From: Bradyrhizobium sp. AUGA SZCCT0158
GTDB taxonomy: Bacteria > Pseudomonadota > Alphaproteobacteria > Rhizobiales > Xanthobacteraceae
Direction: 5' to 3'
Assembly (NCBI RefSeq): GCF_018130065.1
Contig: NZ_JAFCME010000001.1
Span: forward strand, 558,001-622,000
DNA: 64,000 nt
The notes under the pieces were generated by a model, which saw only the letters and a program-made list of their open reading frames with translations, did not search any database and was not told the DNA's origin. A program made the position numbers and the translations under genes. Each line of letters opens with the position of its first letter. Within the stretch, counting starts at the first letter, position 1. This document shows positions 9,695 to 18,441 of this stretch, in pieces.

Positions 9695-10477
9695 TTACCG
9701 CCCCGGCCATGAGGGTTTGCGCTTCTCGCCGAACGCCTTGAGACCTTCCTTGGCGTCTTCCGTCATGGCCAGCAAGGCGATCTGGCTTTCGGTGTAGGCG
9801 ATGCTTTCGTCGAACGACATCGAAGCGATGGCGCGCATGGCATATTTGCCGCGCCGGATCGCGGTCGGCGATTTGTCGACGATACGGCTGATCAGCCATT
9901 CGACCTTGGCGTCGAGCTCGGCTGACGGCACCACGTAATTCAGCAGCCCGGCGGCCTGAGCCGTCTTGGCATCGAACGGTTCGCCCGTCAGTGCCCACTC
10001 ATTGACGAGGCGCGGCGGCGCCATCGATTGCAACAGGCTCATCACCTGCATCGGAAACACGCCGACCTTCACTTCGGGCAGCCCGAAGATCACGTGATCG
10101 GCGGCCACCGCCATATCCGTCATGCACAGCAGGCCCATGCCGCCGGCCATGCAAACGCCCCCTACCCGCGCAATCGCGGGCTTGGTGGCGTTCTGCGACA
10201 ATCGCAACAAATCGGCGTAGTCGACATTCGGCCTGGAAAAATCCATCGCGAAGGCGGCGCCGCTGTTCTGCAGGTCGGCGCCGGCGCAAAACGCCTTCTC
10301 GCCCGCCCCCGTCAGCACGATGACGCGCACTTCCTTGTCGTCATGGGCGTCGCGATAGCCCTTCCCAATACCGGCGACCACGTCGGCATTGATGGCGTTG
10401 CGCTTGTCCGGCCGGTTGATGGTAATCCAGAACGCCTGTCCGCGCTTCTCGCGTATTACGCTGCTGTTGTCGGTCAT
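9695..10477 (-). CDS. enoyl-CoA hydratase/isomerase-family protein
   Basis: 260 residues of crotonase fold. VCMAGGMGLLCMTDMAVAAD gives the oxyanion-hole loop, and GLPEVKVGVFP keeps the second catalytic glutamate; the first (GGGxELA) is replaced by Leu. This single-Glu pattern fits isomerases or side-branch crotonases better than classical hydratases. The ATG at 10477 follows GAGCGGA; an upstream in-frame ATG at 10501 has no ribosome-binding site. Together with the enoyl-CoA protein at 1897 it suggests CoA-thioester catabolism here, but the substrate is unknown. Confidence 0.85.
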   Translation of the reverse strand: MTDNSSVIREKRGQAFWITINRPDKRNAINADVVAGIGKGYRDAHDDKEVRVIVLTGAGEKAFCAGADLQNSGAAFAMDFSRPNVDYADLLRLSQNATKPAIARVGGVCMAGGMGLLCMTDMAVAADHVIFGLPEVKVGVFPMQVMSLLQSMAPPRLVNEWALTGEPFDAKTAQAAGLLNYVVPSAELDAKVEWLISRIVDKSPTAIRRGKYAMRAIASMSFDESIAYTESQIALLAMTEDAKEGLKAFGEKRKPSWPGR

Positions 10478-10549
10478 TGTTCCGCTCGCCCTGTTTGCCA
10501 TGGATTGGCGAACATTTGCGGCAGGATGGCAGGAAACTGCAAGCGGGAT

Positions 10550-12646
10550 TTAGGCCGCGGGTGCGGCCTTCTTCACCCAGACCTTGTTGTCATGGAACGC
10601 CGCGCCCCCCACGGGCGCAACCGCCTCGGCTCCGGTCAGCATGTTGATACCACGACCGCCGATATGCGCCTTGTTCGGCTGGATGGATTCCGCGATCAGG
10701 ACGCCGCGCCGAACCCCGTCGAACAGCTTTACCGTCAGATTGGTCTCGCCTCTGACATTGCCCAGGGTGACGACCTCTCCGTCGGCGAGCCCAAGCTCCG
10801 CGGCATCGTCGGGATGCATCATCACCGAGGGCTTGCCCTCGCGCGCGATCGAAGATGGCGTTTCGTTGAAGCTGGTGTTGAGGAAGCTGCGCGCGGGACT
10901 GGTGGCGAGACGGAACGGATGGGCCTCGTCCGCTTCCTCGATAATGGTCCAGTGGTCCGGCAGCGATGGCATCTGCGCCCACGGCCCCAAACCGGCGTTG
11001 CCGAAAGGAGGGTTCGCCCAGTCGGCCTTGAAGTGAAACTTCTTGTCCGCATGCGCAAAACCGTCGAGGTAATGCGAGGTGCGGAAATCTGGCTGGAGGT
11101 CGCGCCACAGATCCGCCTCCAGAGCCGCGATATCGCCATGGCCGCTCTTCTGCAGCGTCGCGTCGATCAGTTCGCGCGGCGACATCGTAAACCCGGGATG
11201 CACCGCGTTGAGCCGACTGCCGAGGCCCTGCAACACCTCGTGGTTCGAACGGCACTCGCCGGGCGGATCGATCAGCTTGGCGCCGACCGAAATATGCTGA
11301 TGGCCGCCACCGTAATAGAGATCATCGTGCTCCATGAACATGGTCGCCGGCAGCACGATGTCAGCCATGTTAGCCGTCTCGGTCATGAACTGCTCGTGCA
11401 CCACCATGAACAGGTCTTCGCGCGCAAACCCCTGGTGCACCAGCGCCTGCTCCGGCGCCACCGTCATCGGGTTGGTGTTCTGGATCAGCATCGCCTTGAC
11501 CGGCGGCCCGCCCTTCAAGGCTTCCGCGTCGCCGGTCAGGATACGTCCGATCTGCGACTGGTCGAGCCAGCGGGTGGTACGGTCGAGCGCGTCGTGGCCC
11601 TCGATGATGGATTCATCGAACTTCCAGATCGCAAAATTGTTGAAGAACGCGCCACCGCCCTCATGTTGCCAGGCGCCGGTTACCGCCGGGATACACAACG
11701 CCGCATGCATCTGCGCCGCACCGTTGCGGCTCCGGGTAAAGCCATAGCCGAGCCGAAAGAACGAACGCTTGGTCTGACCGACCAGGCGGGCGAACGCCTC
11801 GATCTCCTCGACCGGCACGCCCGAGATGGACGATGCCCACTCCGGCGTACGGGTCGCAAGGTGCGCTTCCAGTTCATTCGGGCAATCGGTGTAGCGATCC
11901 ATATATTCGCGATCGGCGTAACCTTCCCGGAACAACACGTGCATGACGCCGCAGGCGAACGCGCCGTCCGTGCCGGGCTTAAGCAGGATCTTGATGTCGG
12001 CCTGCTTCATGGTGTCGTTGTTGTAGACATCGATCGCCGCGATCTTGGCGCCGCGCTCCTTGCGGGCACGCATCGCATGCGTCATCACGTTGACCTGGGT
12101 GTTCACGGGATTGGTGCCCCAGATCACGACGAGGTCGGACGCGCCCATTTCGCGCGGATCGACGCCGGCGATCTTGCCGGTGCCGATGGCAAATCCGATA
12201 CGGGCGACGTTCGCGCAAATCGTGGAATAGAACCGGGAATATTTCTTCACATTGGCAAGACGGTTGATGCCGTCACGCATCACCAGGCCCATCGTGCCGG
12301 CGTAATAATACGGCCAGACCGATTGGGCACCGAACTCCTTCTCGGCCTGATCGAAACGCGCGGCGATTTCGTCGAGCGCTTCGTCCCACGATATTCGCGC
12401 AAACTGTCCGGAACCCTTGGATCCAGTGCGGCGCATCGGATGCAGCAGCCTGTCGGGGTGATGGATGCGCTCGGCATAGCGGGCGACCTTGGCGCAGACG
12501 ACGCCGGCAGTGTAGGTCTGCTGCTTGGAGCCACGCACCCGGCCGATGCTGCGGCCGTCGATCACCTCGATATCGAGTGCGCAGGCCGATGGGCAATCAT
12601 GCGGACAGGTGGAGTGGCGGATGTCGACCTTGGCATGCTGGTTCAT
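10550..12646 (-). CDS. molybdopterin-dependent oxidoreductase (DMSO-reductase superfamily)
   Basis: 698 residues. The N-terminus carries a 4Fe-4S motif with Cys14, Cys18, Cys22 and Cys51 (STCPHDCPSAC), then VIWGTNPVNTQ and a C-terminal molydopterin dinucleotide-binding domain (MMHPDDAAELGLADGE, GDVVTL-like). No Tat signal is visible, so it is probably cytoplasmic. This branch includes many uncharacterised anaerobic-type dehydrogenases; no small Fe-S or membrane subunit is adjacent, so its electron partner is not encoded here. The opposite strand is open over nearly the same span, but the motifs fix the minus strand. Confidence 0.9.
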   Translation of the reverse strand: MNQHAKVDIRHSTCPHDCPSACALDIEVIDGRSIGRVRGSKQQTYTAGVVCAKVARYAERIHHPDRLLHPMRRTGSKGSGQFARISWDEALDEIAARFDQAEKEFGAQSVWPYYYAGTMGLVMRDGINRLANVKKYSRFYSTICANVARIGFAIGTGKIAGVDPREMGASDLVVIWGTNPVNTQVNVMTHAMRARKERGAKIAAIDVYNNDTMKQADIKILLKPGTDGAFACGVMHVLFREGYADREYMDRYTDCPNELEAHLATRTPEWASSISGVPVEEIEAFARLVGQTKRSFFRLGYGFTRSRNGAAQMHAALCIPAVTGAWQHEGGGAFFNNFAIWKFDESIIEGHDALDRTTRWLDQSQIGRILTGDAEALKGGPPVKAMLIQNTNPMTVAPEQALVHQGFAREDLFMVVHEQFMTETANMADIVLPATMFMEHDDLYYGGGHQHISVGAKLIDPPGECRSNHEVLQGLGSRLNAVHPGFTMSPRELIDATLQKSGHGDIAALEADLWRDLQPDFRTSHYLDGFAHADKKFHFKADWANPPFGNAGLGPWAQMPSLPDHWTIIEEADEAHPFRLATSPARSFLNTSFNETPSSIAREGKPSVMMHPDDAAELGLADGEVVTLGNVRGETNLTVKLFDGVRRGVLIAESIQPNKAHIGGRGINMLTGAEAVAPVGGAAFHDNKVWVKKAAPAA

Positions 12647-12922
12647 GCCCCGATAGGTAACATCAAAATCCGCCGTCGCCGAGTAGCTTTATCGGCGGGC
12701 ACACCAGCGAAAACAGCAAATAAGCCATGCATCAGGCGTCGAGGGCCCCCCTTTCGCGTGGAGCGCGGTGCCTCCGCCAGCGCGTTCACGCGCCTTCGAT
12801 GCGCTATCGGCGCACACCGCAGGGGCCCGAAACACAAAATCGCGAAAACAACCCCATGCAAAGAAAACAACCCTTTGCAAAGTAAGAGAATAACCGGCAC
12901 CGGACACCCCAGAGAGCTACGA

Positions 12923-12991
12923 TTGACACGCCGGGCACATCAGTGACACTTCTTCATCATCCCCCAATTTTGGCAAATGCACGCCCGGCGC
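12923..12991 (-). repeat. dispersed repeat unit E (diverged, reverse orientation)
   Basis: Read on the minus strand this segment has GATGATGAAGAAGTG, then CTGATGTGCCCGGCGTGTCAA. It lines up with the unit repeated at 43.3, 46.3, 46.5 and 46.9 kb, whose core is GATTTGCCCGACGTGTCAA preceded by a GATGATGATG run. It is the most diverged copy and lies about 30 kb from the others, so the family is dispersed rather than local. Confidence 0.7.
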
Positions 12992-14135
12992 GCGGCGCAA
13001 TAGTGCGGCTTGCGTCAAGAGCAGCCGACCGGCTAGGCCGAGCACTCATAAGTCGCCATGTCCGCTTAGCCCCAGAAGCGGCAGAAAAGCAGACACTGGA
13101 GAACCGCCGTTTAGTGCCAAACGCAGACATTTTTTCCTGAGAACCGCAATTCGGCGGGCGGCCGCTGTTTGCGAGGTTCTTCAGTCGTTGGACAAATTGC
13201 GCGGACGCTGCCAGCCGCTCCTCGCCCCGTAGCTCAGCGAGCCACTCCGGATCGTCACCCTCATACAGCAGCATGTCTGAGATGAGCGGGGTCTTTGCGA
13301 GCACATCATGGCTGCTGGCCGGCCGCGCTTCGTACGCGTCAAGCTGCCGCCATGCTTCGAGGCGACGTTCGAGCCGGGCGCGGAAATCCTCGCGCACCCT
13401 CGCCTGGAGCTCGTCCGCCGTGTAGGTGCGCCAGCCCAACGACCGCATCATCTCCTTCATTCGCAGGACATGCTGCGCCGCCTCGGCCTTGGTCGGCGCG
13501 ACTCCCGGATAGTCGCCGAACTTGAAGTCGAGATAATCTTCGCCCTTGTTGCGAAGGCACGCGAACATATGGTGGAGCCCCTCGAACAGGCCGATCTCGC
13601 GGGTGCCGGTCCGCATCCATTCAAGGTGGGCCAGCATGTGGTGGGCGACGGTCGCGAATTTGTCGTCCGCCAGCGCCTCGACGAACGGCCGGTGCAGAGC
13701 AAGGTCGCGTTCGAGCTGAGCGCCGATCTCGACCGCCGGGGGATCGTATCTGAGGTCCTGCGAGGCGCGATCGACAAACACGACATCGTCCGCTCGAATG
13801 TCGACGTCTCCCATGATCCAAATCTTGTCGCCGCTGCCCTTGCGCCGCCACCAAGGCACAGTCCTGCTCTGAACCATCCCTCGCGTTCCATCGGGCAGCA
13901 GTGCATTTTTCGCCCGAAGGGGGCTCGGCGCCGTGCCCCGGGAGCAATTCCAGTAGACCACAGCAACGCTATGTCGCGTGTGGCACTCGAACTGGTTAGG
14001 ATCTGTCACGATTGGCGTGCGCGTATCGGCCGAAAAACCAGCCCATGGCGAATACTTCCGGTCACGCAGCGGCTCGCCGATCCATCGCCAGATAAGCTTC
14101 GAATGCCACAGGCGATCAAGCCATCTCTGCAGCAT
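12957..14135 (-). CDS. hypothetical protein, probably decayed, with repeat-derived C-terminus
   Basis: 392-codon frame. The middle (about residues 105-325: DKIWIMGDVDIRADDVVFVD, then acidic helical sequence with HHMLAHLEWMRTGTREIG) looks like real protein, but no family was recognised. The first 100 residues are low quality and the last 60 come from the MSAFGTK-type repeat. No good ribosome-binding site precedes 14135, whereas a strong one (GAGAGGAGGCGAC) precedes a short frame starting at 14226. The simplest reading is a gene that originally began at 14226 and has been frameshifted, with its 3' end now running into a repeat. Confidence 0.45.
   Translation of the reverse strand: MLQRWLDRLWHSKLIWRWIGEPLRDRKYSPWAGFSADTRTPIVTDPNQFECHTRHSVAVVYWNCSRGTAPSPLRAKNALLPDGTRGMVQSRTVPWWRRKGSGDKIWIMGDVDIRADDVVFVDRASQDLRYDPPAVEIGAQLERDLALHRPFVEALADDKFATVAHHMLAHLEWMRTGTREIGLFEGLHHMFACLRNKGEDYLDFKFGDYPGVAPTKAEAAQHVLRMKEMMRSLGWRTYTADELQARVREDFRARLERRLEAWRQLDAYEARPASSHDVLAKTPLISDMLLYEGDDPEWLAELRGEERLAASAQFVQRLKNLANSGRPPNCGSQEKMSAFGTKRRFSSVCFSAASGAKRTWRLMSARPSRSAALDASRTIAPRAGRAFAKIGG
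13000..13135 (-). repeat. MSAFGTK-type intergenic repeat
   Basis: On the minus strand the segment reads through as MSAFGTKRRFSS and continues with Cys, Ser and Arg-rich low-complexity sequence (SGAKRTWRLMSARPSR). I recall peptides of this type as read-through of an intergenic repeat frequent in Bradyrhizobium and Rhodopseudomonas genomes. It forms the last 60 or so codons of the open frame ending at 12957, an unlikely protein tail. Confidence 0.6.
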
Positions 14136-14226
14136 CCAACAGGGGACGGTGCAACATGCTGTAGCGAAGCTGCTCGAGCAGCGTCAGGTCAAACTGCAGA
14201 AAGCGCTGATAAGGATACCTGCGCAT
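14116..14226 (-). pseudogene. short frame with strong ribosome-binding site; likely 5' end of the decayed gene
   Basis: 36-codon frame beginning MRRYPYQRFLQFDLTLLEQL, preceded by AGAGGAGGCGAC, one of the better ribosome-binding sites in the region. It stops at 14116 inside the 5' part of the longer frame that ends at 12957. The sequence is protein-like (amphipathic, Leu-rich). I infer this is the original N-terminus, separated from the body by a frameshift; a genuine short peptide is the alternative. The stretch from 14227 to 14475 upstream holds no gene I can support. Confidence 0.4.
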
Positions 14227-14475
14227 GTCGCCTCCTCTCGGCCTGCGGCGAGCATGCGGGATCAACGTTAAATCGGTTTTAAACTTTGAGGCGCCCGGCG
14301 CGTCATGACCGATGCTTAGTTTTACATCCGCTCGGTCCGCAGGTCCGGCGGTCGGTCGATGTCGCGATTTTTTAGAAGTGTTTTATAGATAGCTTCGAAG
14401 GTTAGCTTCGGGTCAACAGCGGAAGAACTCGAAGTGAGCATAACGAGTCCGCTTTCAAGGGTGTAGCTGCCGCGA

Positions 14476-15093
14476 TCACTGTGCGGGACAGGCCGCGCCC
14501 GACTTCACCCAGGCCTCGACCAGCGCGCCGGCCTGTTTTTGCGTACCGGGCGCGGGGCTGCGGCCAACGCCCGGAGACCAGGCCCAGCCGACGAGCGTAT
14601 CTGCGCCGATGTGATCGATCAGATCCTCGGGCTTGCGACCGCCGTTGCGCGCGGGATCCTTGAGCTGCGTACAAATCTCGGCAACCGTCTTGCCCTCCCA
14701 TGCCATTTCGCGCGGCGCGAGGTGCCATTCCGGGTGACCCGGCATGCGACCGGGCTCAAAGTTCGCATTCTGATGGCAAATCGAGCAGCGCATCGCCGGA
14801 AGGCCGTGGCCATCGATGCCGCGCGCGACTGGTGGCTGATGCAGGCGGCTCTCATCGCCTTGCCGCGGACGGTCAGTGGCCGGATGGCAATTGGTGCAGC
14901 GCGGATGGGTGAGCACTTTGCCGAGTTCAGTGAACATCGCCGCCGATCGCGCGTTCGTATCGGCAATGGATGCGAAGCTCTCGGGGCTGGCAAGGTGCTG
15001 GGGCGCGGTTTCGGAAACCGCGTAGCCCGCAAGCATGTTCGTCGCTACGGTGGCGATAGAGACGAGAAGCTGAAACCGCAGTTTCGATTTCAT
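14476..15093 (-). CDS. diheme cytochrome-like subunit of isoquinoline 1-oxidoreductase-type cluster
   Basis: 205 residues with an N-terminal signal segment ([19 protein letters not shown]) and two CxxCH heme-attachment motifs, CTNCH and CSICH. It is therefore a periplasmic c-type cytochrome expected to take electrons from the molybdenum hydroxylase encoded immediately upstream. The spacing to the 2Fe-2S subunit gene is 22 bp on the same strand. Similar products are annotated as isoquinoline 1-oxidoreductase subunit in Bradyrhizobium, from memory. ATG at 15093 was preferred to a longer in-frame start because the signal peptide begins there. Confidence 0.85.
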   Translation of the reverse strand: MKSKLRFQLLVSIATVATNMLAGYAVSETAPQHLASPESFASIADTNARSAAMFTELGKVLTHPRCTNCHPATDRPRQGDESRLHQPPVARGIDGHGLPAMRCSICHQNANFEPGRMPGHPEWHLAPREMAWEGKTVAEICTQLKDPARNGGRKPEDLIDHIGADTLVGWAWSPGVGRSPAPGTQKQAGALVEAWVKSGAACPAQ

Positions 15094-15115
15094 GTCGCCT
15101 GGTCCTCGCGTCCGG

Positions 15116-15640
15116 TCATTGGGTCGCCACAAGATAGCGCTTGGAATCCGCGAGGATCACGTCACGTACAGCCTCATGATATTTGACATAGCCGGTGCAA
15201 CGGCAGATGTGTCCGTCGAGTGCTTCCGCAATGGTTTTTTCGAGTTCCGCGCGCGCGACCGGCGCCTTCGCCAGACGCTCCAGCAGCACCTGTCCCTCGT
15301 TCAGGAAACCGGCGGTGCAATAGCCGCACTGGAACGCGAAGTGTTCGACAAACGCCTTCTGCAGCGTCGTAAGCTCGCCATTCTTCGCATGTCCCTCGAC
15401 GGTACGAATAGCCTTGCCGTCGAAACTCACTGCCGAAACGACGCAGGTCGGGCTGGTAAAACTCGTTCCATCGAGGTTGTCGATGATGACGGCGCAGCTC
15501 AGGCACTGCGCAGCGCCGCAGCCGAACTTGGTGCCGGTCATCCCGAGATACTCGCGCAGGAAATCGTTCATCGAAAGATCGTCGCGAACATCTGTTGGGC
15601 CGTGCGCGCGGCCATTGATGGTGATGCTCAATTTGGTCAC
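15116..15640 (-). CDS. iorA: 2Fe-2S subunit of isoquinoline 1-oxidoreductase-type molybdenum hydroxylase
   Basis: 174 residues of the xanthine-oxidase small-subunit family. The plant-type cluster is Cys41, Cys46, Cys49 and Cys66 ([10 protein letters not shown]), and the second cluster is Cys105, Cys108, Cys146 and Cys148 ([14 protein letters not shown]). It passes electrons from the molybdenum centre outward. The GTG start overlaps the large-subunit stop as GTGA, so the two are translationally coupled. The symbol follows family resemblance to IorA; the real substrate is not established. Confidence 0.9.
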   Translation of the reverse strand: MTKLSITINGRAHGPTDVRDDLSMNDFLREYLGMTGTKFGCGAAQCLSCAVIIDNLDGTSFTSPTCVVSAVSFDGKAIRTVEGHAKNGELTTLQKAFVEHFAFQCGYCTAGFLNEGQVLLERLAKAPVARAELEKTIAEALDGHICRCTGYVKYHEAVRDVILADSKRYLVATQ

Positions 15641-18411
15641 GCGAGCACTCCCTTGAGCAGGCCGGCGGTCACCGGCAGGGATTGGAAACGGCGGCCGGTG
15701 GCGTCGAAGATGGCGTTCAGGATCGCCGGCACCACCGGAACCATCACGACTTCCGCCATGCCCTTCGGCGGCTCGTCCGGCGTCAGCGGCGGCAATATCT
15801 CGGTTTCGAGGTCATGCAGCGGCAAATCCGATCCGCGCGCCACAAGATACTGCCCGAGATTCCACTGGCCGTTGCCGGGACCACCCTCGTAGGGTGGCAG
15901 GTTCTCCAGCAACGCATAACCAACGCCCATCGCAAAGCCGCCTTGCGCCTGGCCCAGCACCACTTCGGGCACCAATGCGCGGCCACATTCAAATACGTTG
16001 TAGGCCTTGGCGATACGCAGCACGCCGGTCGCGCGCTCAATTTCGACGCGGACCAGCGTTCCGCACATCGAGGTGTAGGTGTTGCCGCTCTGGTTGTTGA
16101 CGGCTGGCGGGAATCTGACGCTGACCCGATCGATCCGGGCGAACTTGCCGCTACCCTTCCGTACCGCCAGCGCATCGATTTCGGCGCGATATTGTTCGCC
16201 GTTAAGCGGAAAGCGCGCACGCGACCACTCCCAGCGGGAGAAGCTGTGCGCCATGGCGCCGGTCACCAGATTGCGTGCATGCGCCTTCGCGGCCAGTGCC
16301 GGCAAGGGCAGCGCGGCAAGACCGGACATAACAAGCTGCCCGTCTTTCCATTGCGCCTTCGCCCAATCCTTGGCGCGCGGGTCGGTCGGAGCGATGTTCC
16401 ACAATTCAAGCGCCGCCGGCCACAGGCCGAAGCGGAAGATGACACGCGCCGCCTCGGCCGCCGAATGGGTTCCAACATGCGCGCCGACCGAGGCGCTGGT
16501 CGCCGTACTGATCGCGGGCACCCAGCGCGGGTCTTTCTCTGCCCGATCCTGCGTCTTCTGATCCATCGTGTAGGGATCGCCCGACGTGACCAGCCCGAGG
16601 ACATCATAGCTATCGACGCGTGCCACCGAAACTTCGTCGGCGACTATGCCGAGATGGATCGCGACCCGGTTGGCCAGCGCCGTGCCAATACCATTGCCCA
16701 TCTCGACATGGTCGCAATAGATCGTAATCCGGCCTTCGGGCGAGAGTTCGACACGCCCCAGCGAACAGTCGGCGCCGGCGCCGTAGTCCTTGGTCACACA
16801 GGCGAGCCCGGTGCCAACGAGGGTGCCAGGGCGCGCTGCCGCCTTCTGCTGCGCGCGCTGCTGCCAGATCGGATGCTTCTCGAGCTTGTCGAGCATTTCC
16901 GTGGTGCGGACCGAGACGCTGTAGCGATTGCCGCACATGGTCCGGCCGTCGGGCTTGAGCGCGTTGCGGCGCCGGAATTCAATCGGATCGAGCGGCAAGG
17001 CAGCTGCGACTTCGTCGATCAGCACTTCCAGCGCGGTCATACTCTGCAGCGTGCCGTAACCGCGCATCGACCCGGCCGTGACGCCACGGGAATGCACCAC
17101 AACCGTGGTCACATCGACTTTGGGAATGTCGTAGATGCCGATCGCTGCAGTCGCGGCAACGGTTGCCACGTTGACAGAAAAGTTCGCAAGGCCACCGCCA
17201 TCGAGCACATGGTCGGCGGCGAAGGCCGTGATCTTGCCGGTGCTCCGGTCGACCCCGATCCGGGATCGCATCTTGAAGGGATGGCGTTTGATGCCGCCCT
17301 GAAACTGTTGATAGCGATCCTGTGCGAGCCGGACTGGACGGCCGGGAAAGAACATCGCCGCCAGCGCCACATAGAGGACGAACGGGGTGTGGTCGCGGCC
17401 GCCGAAGCCACCACCGACATAGGTGAACTGGGCATTGATGCGCGCCGGCTTGAACGGCGCGCTCGCCTTGCCGAGCATATGCTCAATCGCTTCAGCTGCC
17501 TCGTAGGGAGACTGCACGCCAAGGACGAGTTCCAGGCTTTCGCTTTTGTTGTTGTACCAGGCGATGCCGGCTTCCGGCTCGAGAAACATCGGATCGACGG
17601 ATTGGGTTTCGAACTCGCGATCCAGCATCAGCAGATTGGAATTTTTCGCTGCGAGTTCGCTTCGAATTTGTTCGCCATGGACCGCGGCCTTGGAGTACGG
17701 CGCCGGCGTGTCCTTTGCGAGCGGCGACCACACCGGGAGTGGCGAGATCTGGGAGCGTCCCGGGCTGACCCAGCCCGCCTGGATCGGCGAATAGACATCG
17801 GGCGCATCGGGCGTTGGGCCGGCCACCCGCGTGAACCGATAGGCACCGTAGCTTGGTATCGCGACCGGGCCGGTCTCTTCGCCGAACTTGACGAAGGTCC
17901 CGTCTCGCAACGCCAGCCGCGCCCGGTCGAAGGCGTCAAACGTCTCGAAGATCAACAGCGCGACCGGCTGCCCCAGATAGATCGGCGTCTTGCCGACCGG
18001 ACAGAACAGATCGCCGGTGTAGAATGCTGGAACGCGGGTGCCGATTTTGTCGAGGTCCGCTGCGGTCACGACCATTGACGGCTTGAGCGCGCCGCTCAGC
18101 CGCGCGAGATCCATTCCGACATAGACATGCGTGGCGTCTGGCGCGCGAACCAGGATCGCGTGCGAGGTGCTTTGCGGCCAGCCCGGCAGGTCGGACGCGC
18201 GGAAATCAGACGCGTAGAGTTTCGCGCCGGTGACTTTGGCGACACCGTCGATGCGGCCAGCACCATTGGCCGCCGGGTTCCAGCCCTCGCGTCCCGGGAG
18301 TGAGGCACGAGGGGGCAACCCAGCCGCTTCCGCCGACCCCAGGCGTGACAGGCTGAGCGCGATGCCGCTCGCCGACACCCATTTCACAAATTCGCGCCGC
18401 GAAGGCCGCAT
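15637..18411 (-). CDS. iorB: molybdopterin-binding large subunit, isoquinoline 1-oxidoreductase type, Tat-exported
   Basis: 924 residues, longer than cytoplasmic xanthine dehydrogenase large subunits, which fits the IorB group. The N-terminus SRREFVKWVSASGIALSLS is a twin-arginine signal, so the folded holoenzyme should be periplasmic. GGGFGGRDHTPF and QAQGGFAMGVGYALLE mark the molybdopterin domains. Glu887 in GMAEVVMVPVVPAILNAI is in the position of the catalytic glutamate. Family members hydroxylate N-heterocycles or oxidise aldehydes. Coupled to the 2Fe-2S subunit and followed by a periplasmic cytochrome, which supports export and electron transfer outside the cytoplasm. Confidence 0.9.
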   Translation of the reverse strand: MRPSRREFVKWVSASGIALSLSRLGSAEAAGLPPRASLPGREGWNPAANGAGRIDGVAKVTGAKLYASDFRASDLPGWPQSTSHAILVRAPDATHVYVGMDLARLSGALKPSMVVTAADLDKIGTRVPAFYTGDLFCPVGKTPIYLGQPVALLIFETFDAFDRARLALRDGTFVKFGEETGPVAIPSYGAYRFTRVAGPTPDAPDVYSPIQAGWVSPGRSQISPLPVWSPLAKDTPAPYSKAAVHGEQIRSELAAKNSNLLMLDREFETQSVDPMFLEPEAGIAWYNNKSESLELVLGVQSPYEAAEAIEHMLGKASAPFKPARINAQFTYVGGGFGGRDHTPFVLYVALAAMFFPGRPVRLAQDRYQQFQGGIKRHPFKMRSRIGVDRSTGKITAFAADHVLDGGGLANFSVNVATVAATAAIGIYDIPKVDVTTVVVHSRGVTAGSMRGYGTLQSMTALEVLIDEVAAALPLDPIEFRRRNALKPDGRTMCGNRYSVSVRTTEMLDKLEKHPIWQQRAQQKAAARPGTLVGTGLACVTKDYGAGADCSLGRVELSPEGRITIYCDHVEMGNGIGTALANRVAIHLGIVADEVSVARVDSYDVLGLVTSGDPYTMDQKTQDRAEKDPRWVPAISTATSASVGAHVGTHSAAEAARVIFRFGLWPAALELWNIAPTDPRAKDWAKAQWKDGQLVMSGLAALPLPALAAKAHARNLVTGAMAHSFSRWEWSRARFPLNGEQYRAEIDALAVRKGSGKFARIDRVSVRFPPAVNNQSGNTYTSMCGTLVRVEIERATGVLRIAKAYNVFECGRALVPEVVLGQAQGGFAMGVGYALLENLPPYEGGPGNGQWNLGQYLVARGSDLPLHDLETEILPPLTPDEPPKGMAEVVMVPVVPAILNAIFDATGRRFQSLPVTAGLLKGVLA

Positions 18412-18441
18412 GTTCCTACCTGTCGGTCAACACTATCGGAA

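Noticed and set aside
10028..12946. A 972-codon open frame on the plus strand opposite the molybdopterin oxidoreductase.
   Set aside because: No recognisable domain, His/Arg-rich composition typical of antisense frames in GC-rich DNA, and the minus strand carries clear cofactor motifs.
15682..18078. A 798-codon plus-strand frame opposite the IorB-type gene.
   Set aside because: Shadow of a real gene: the minus strand has the Tat signal, molybdopterin motifs and catalytic Glu; the plus-strand product has no family features.
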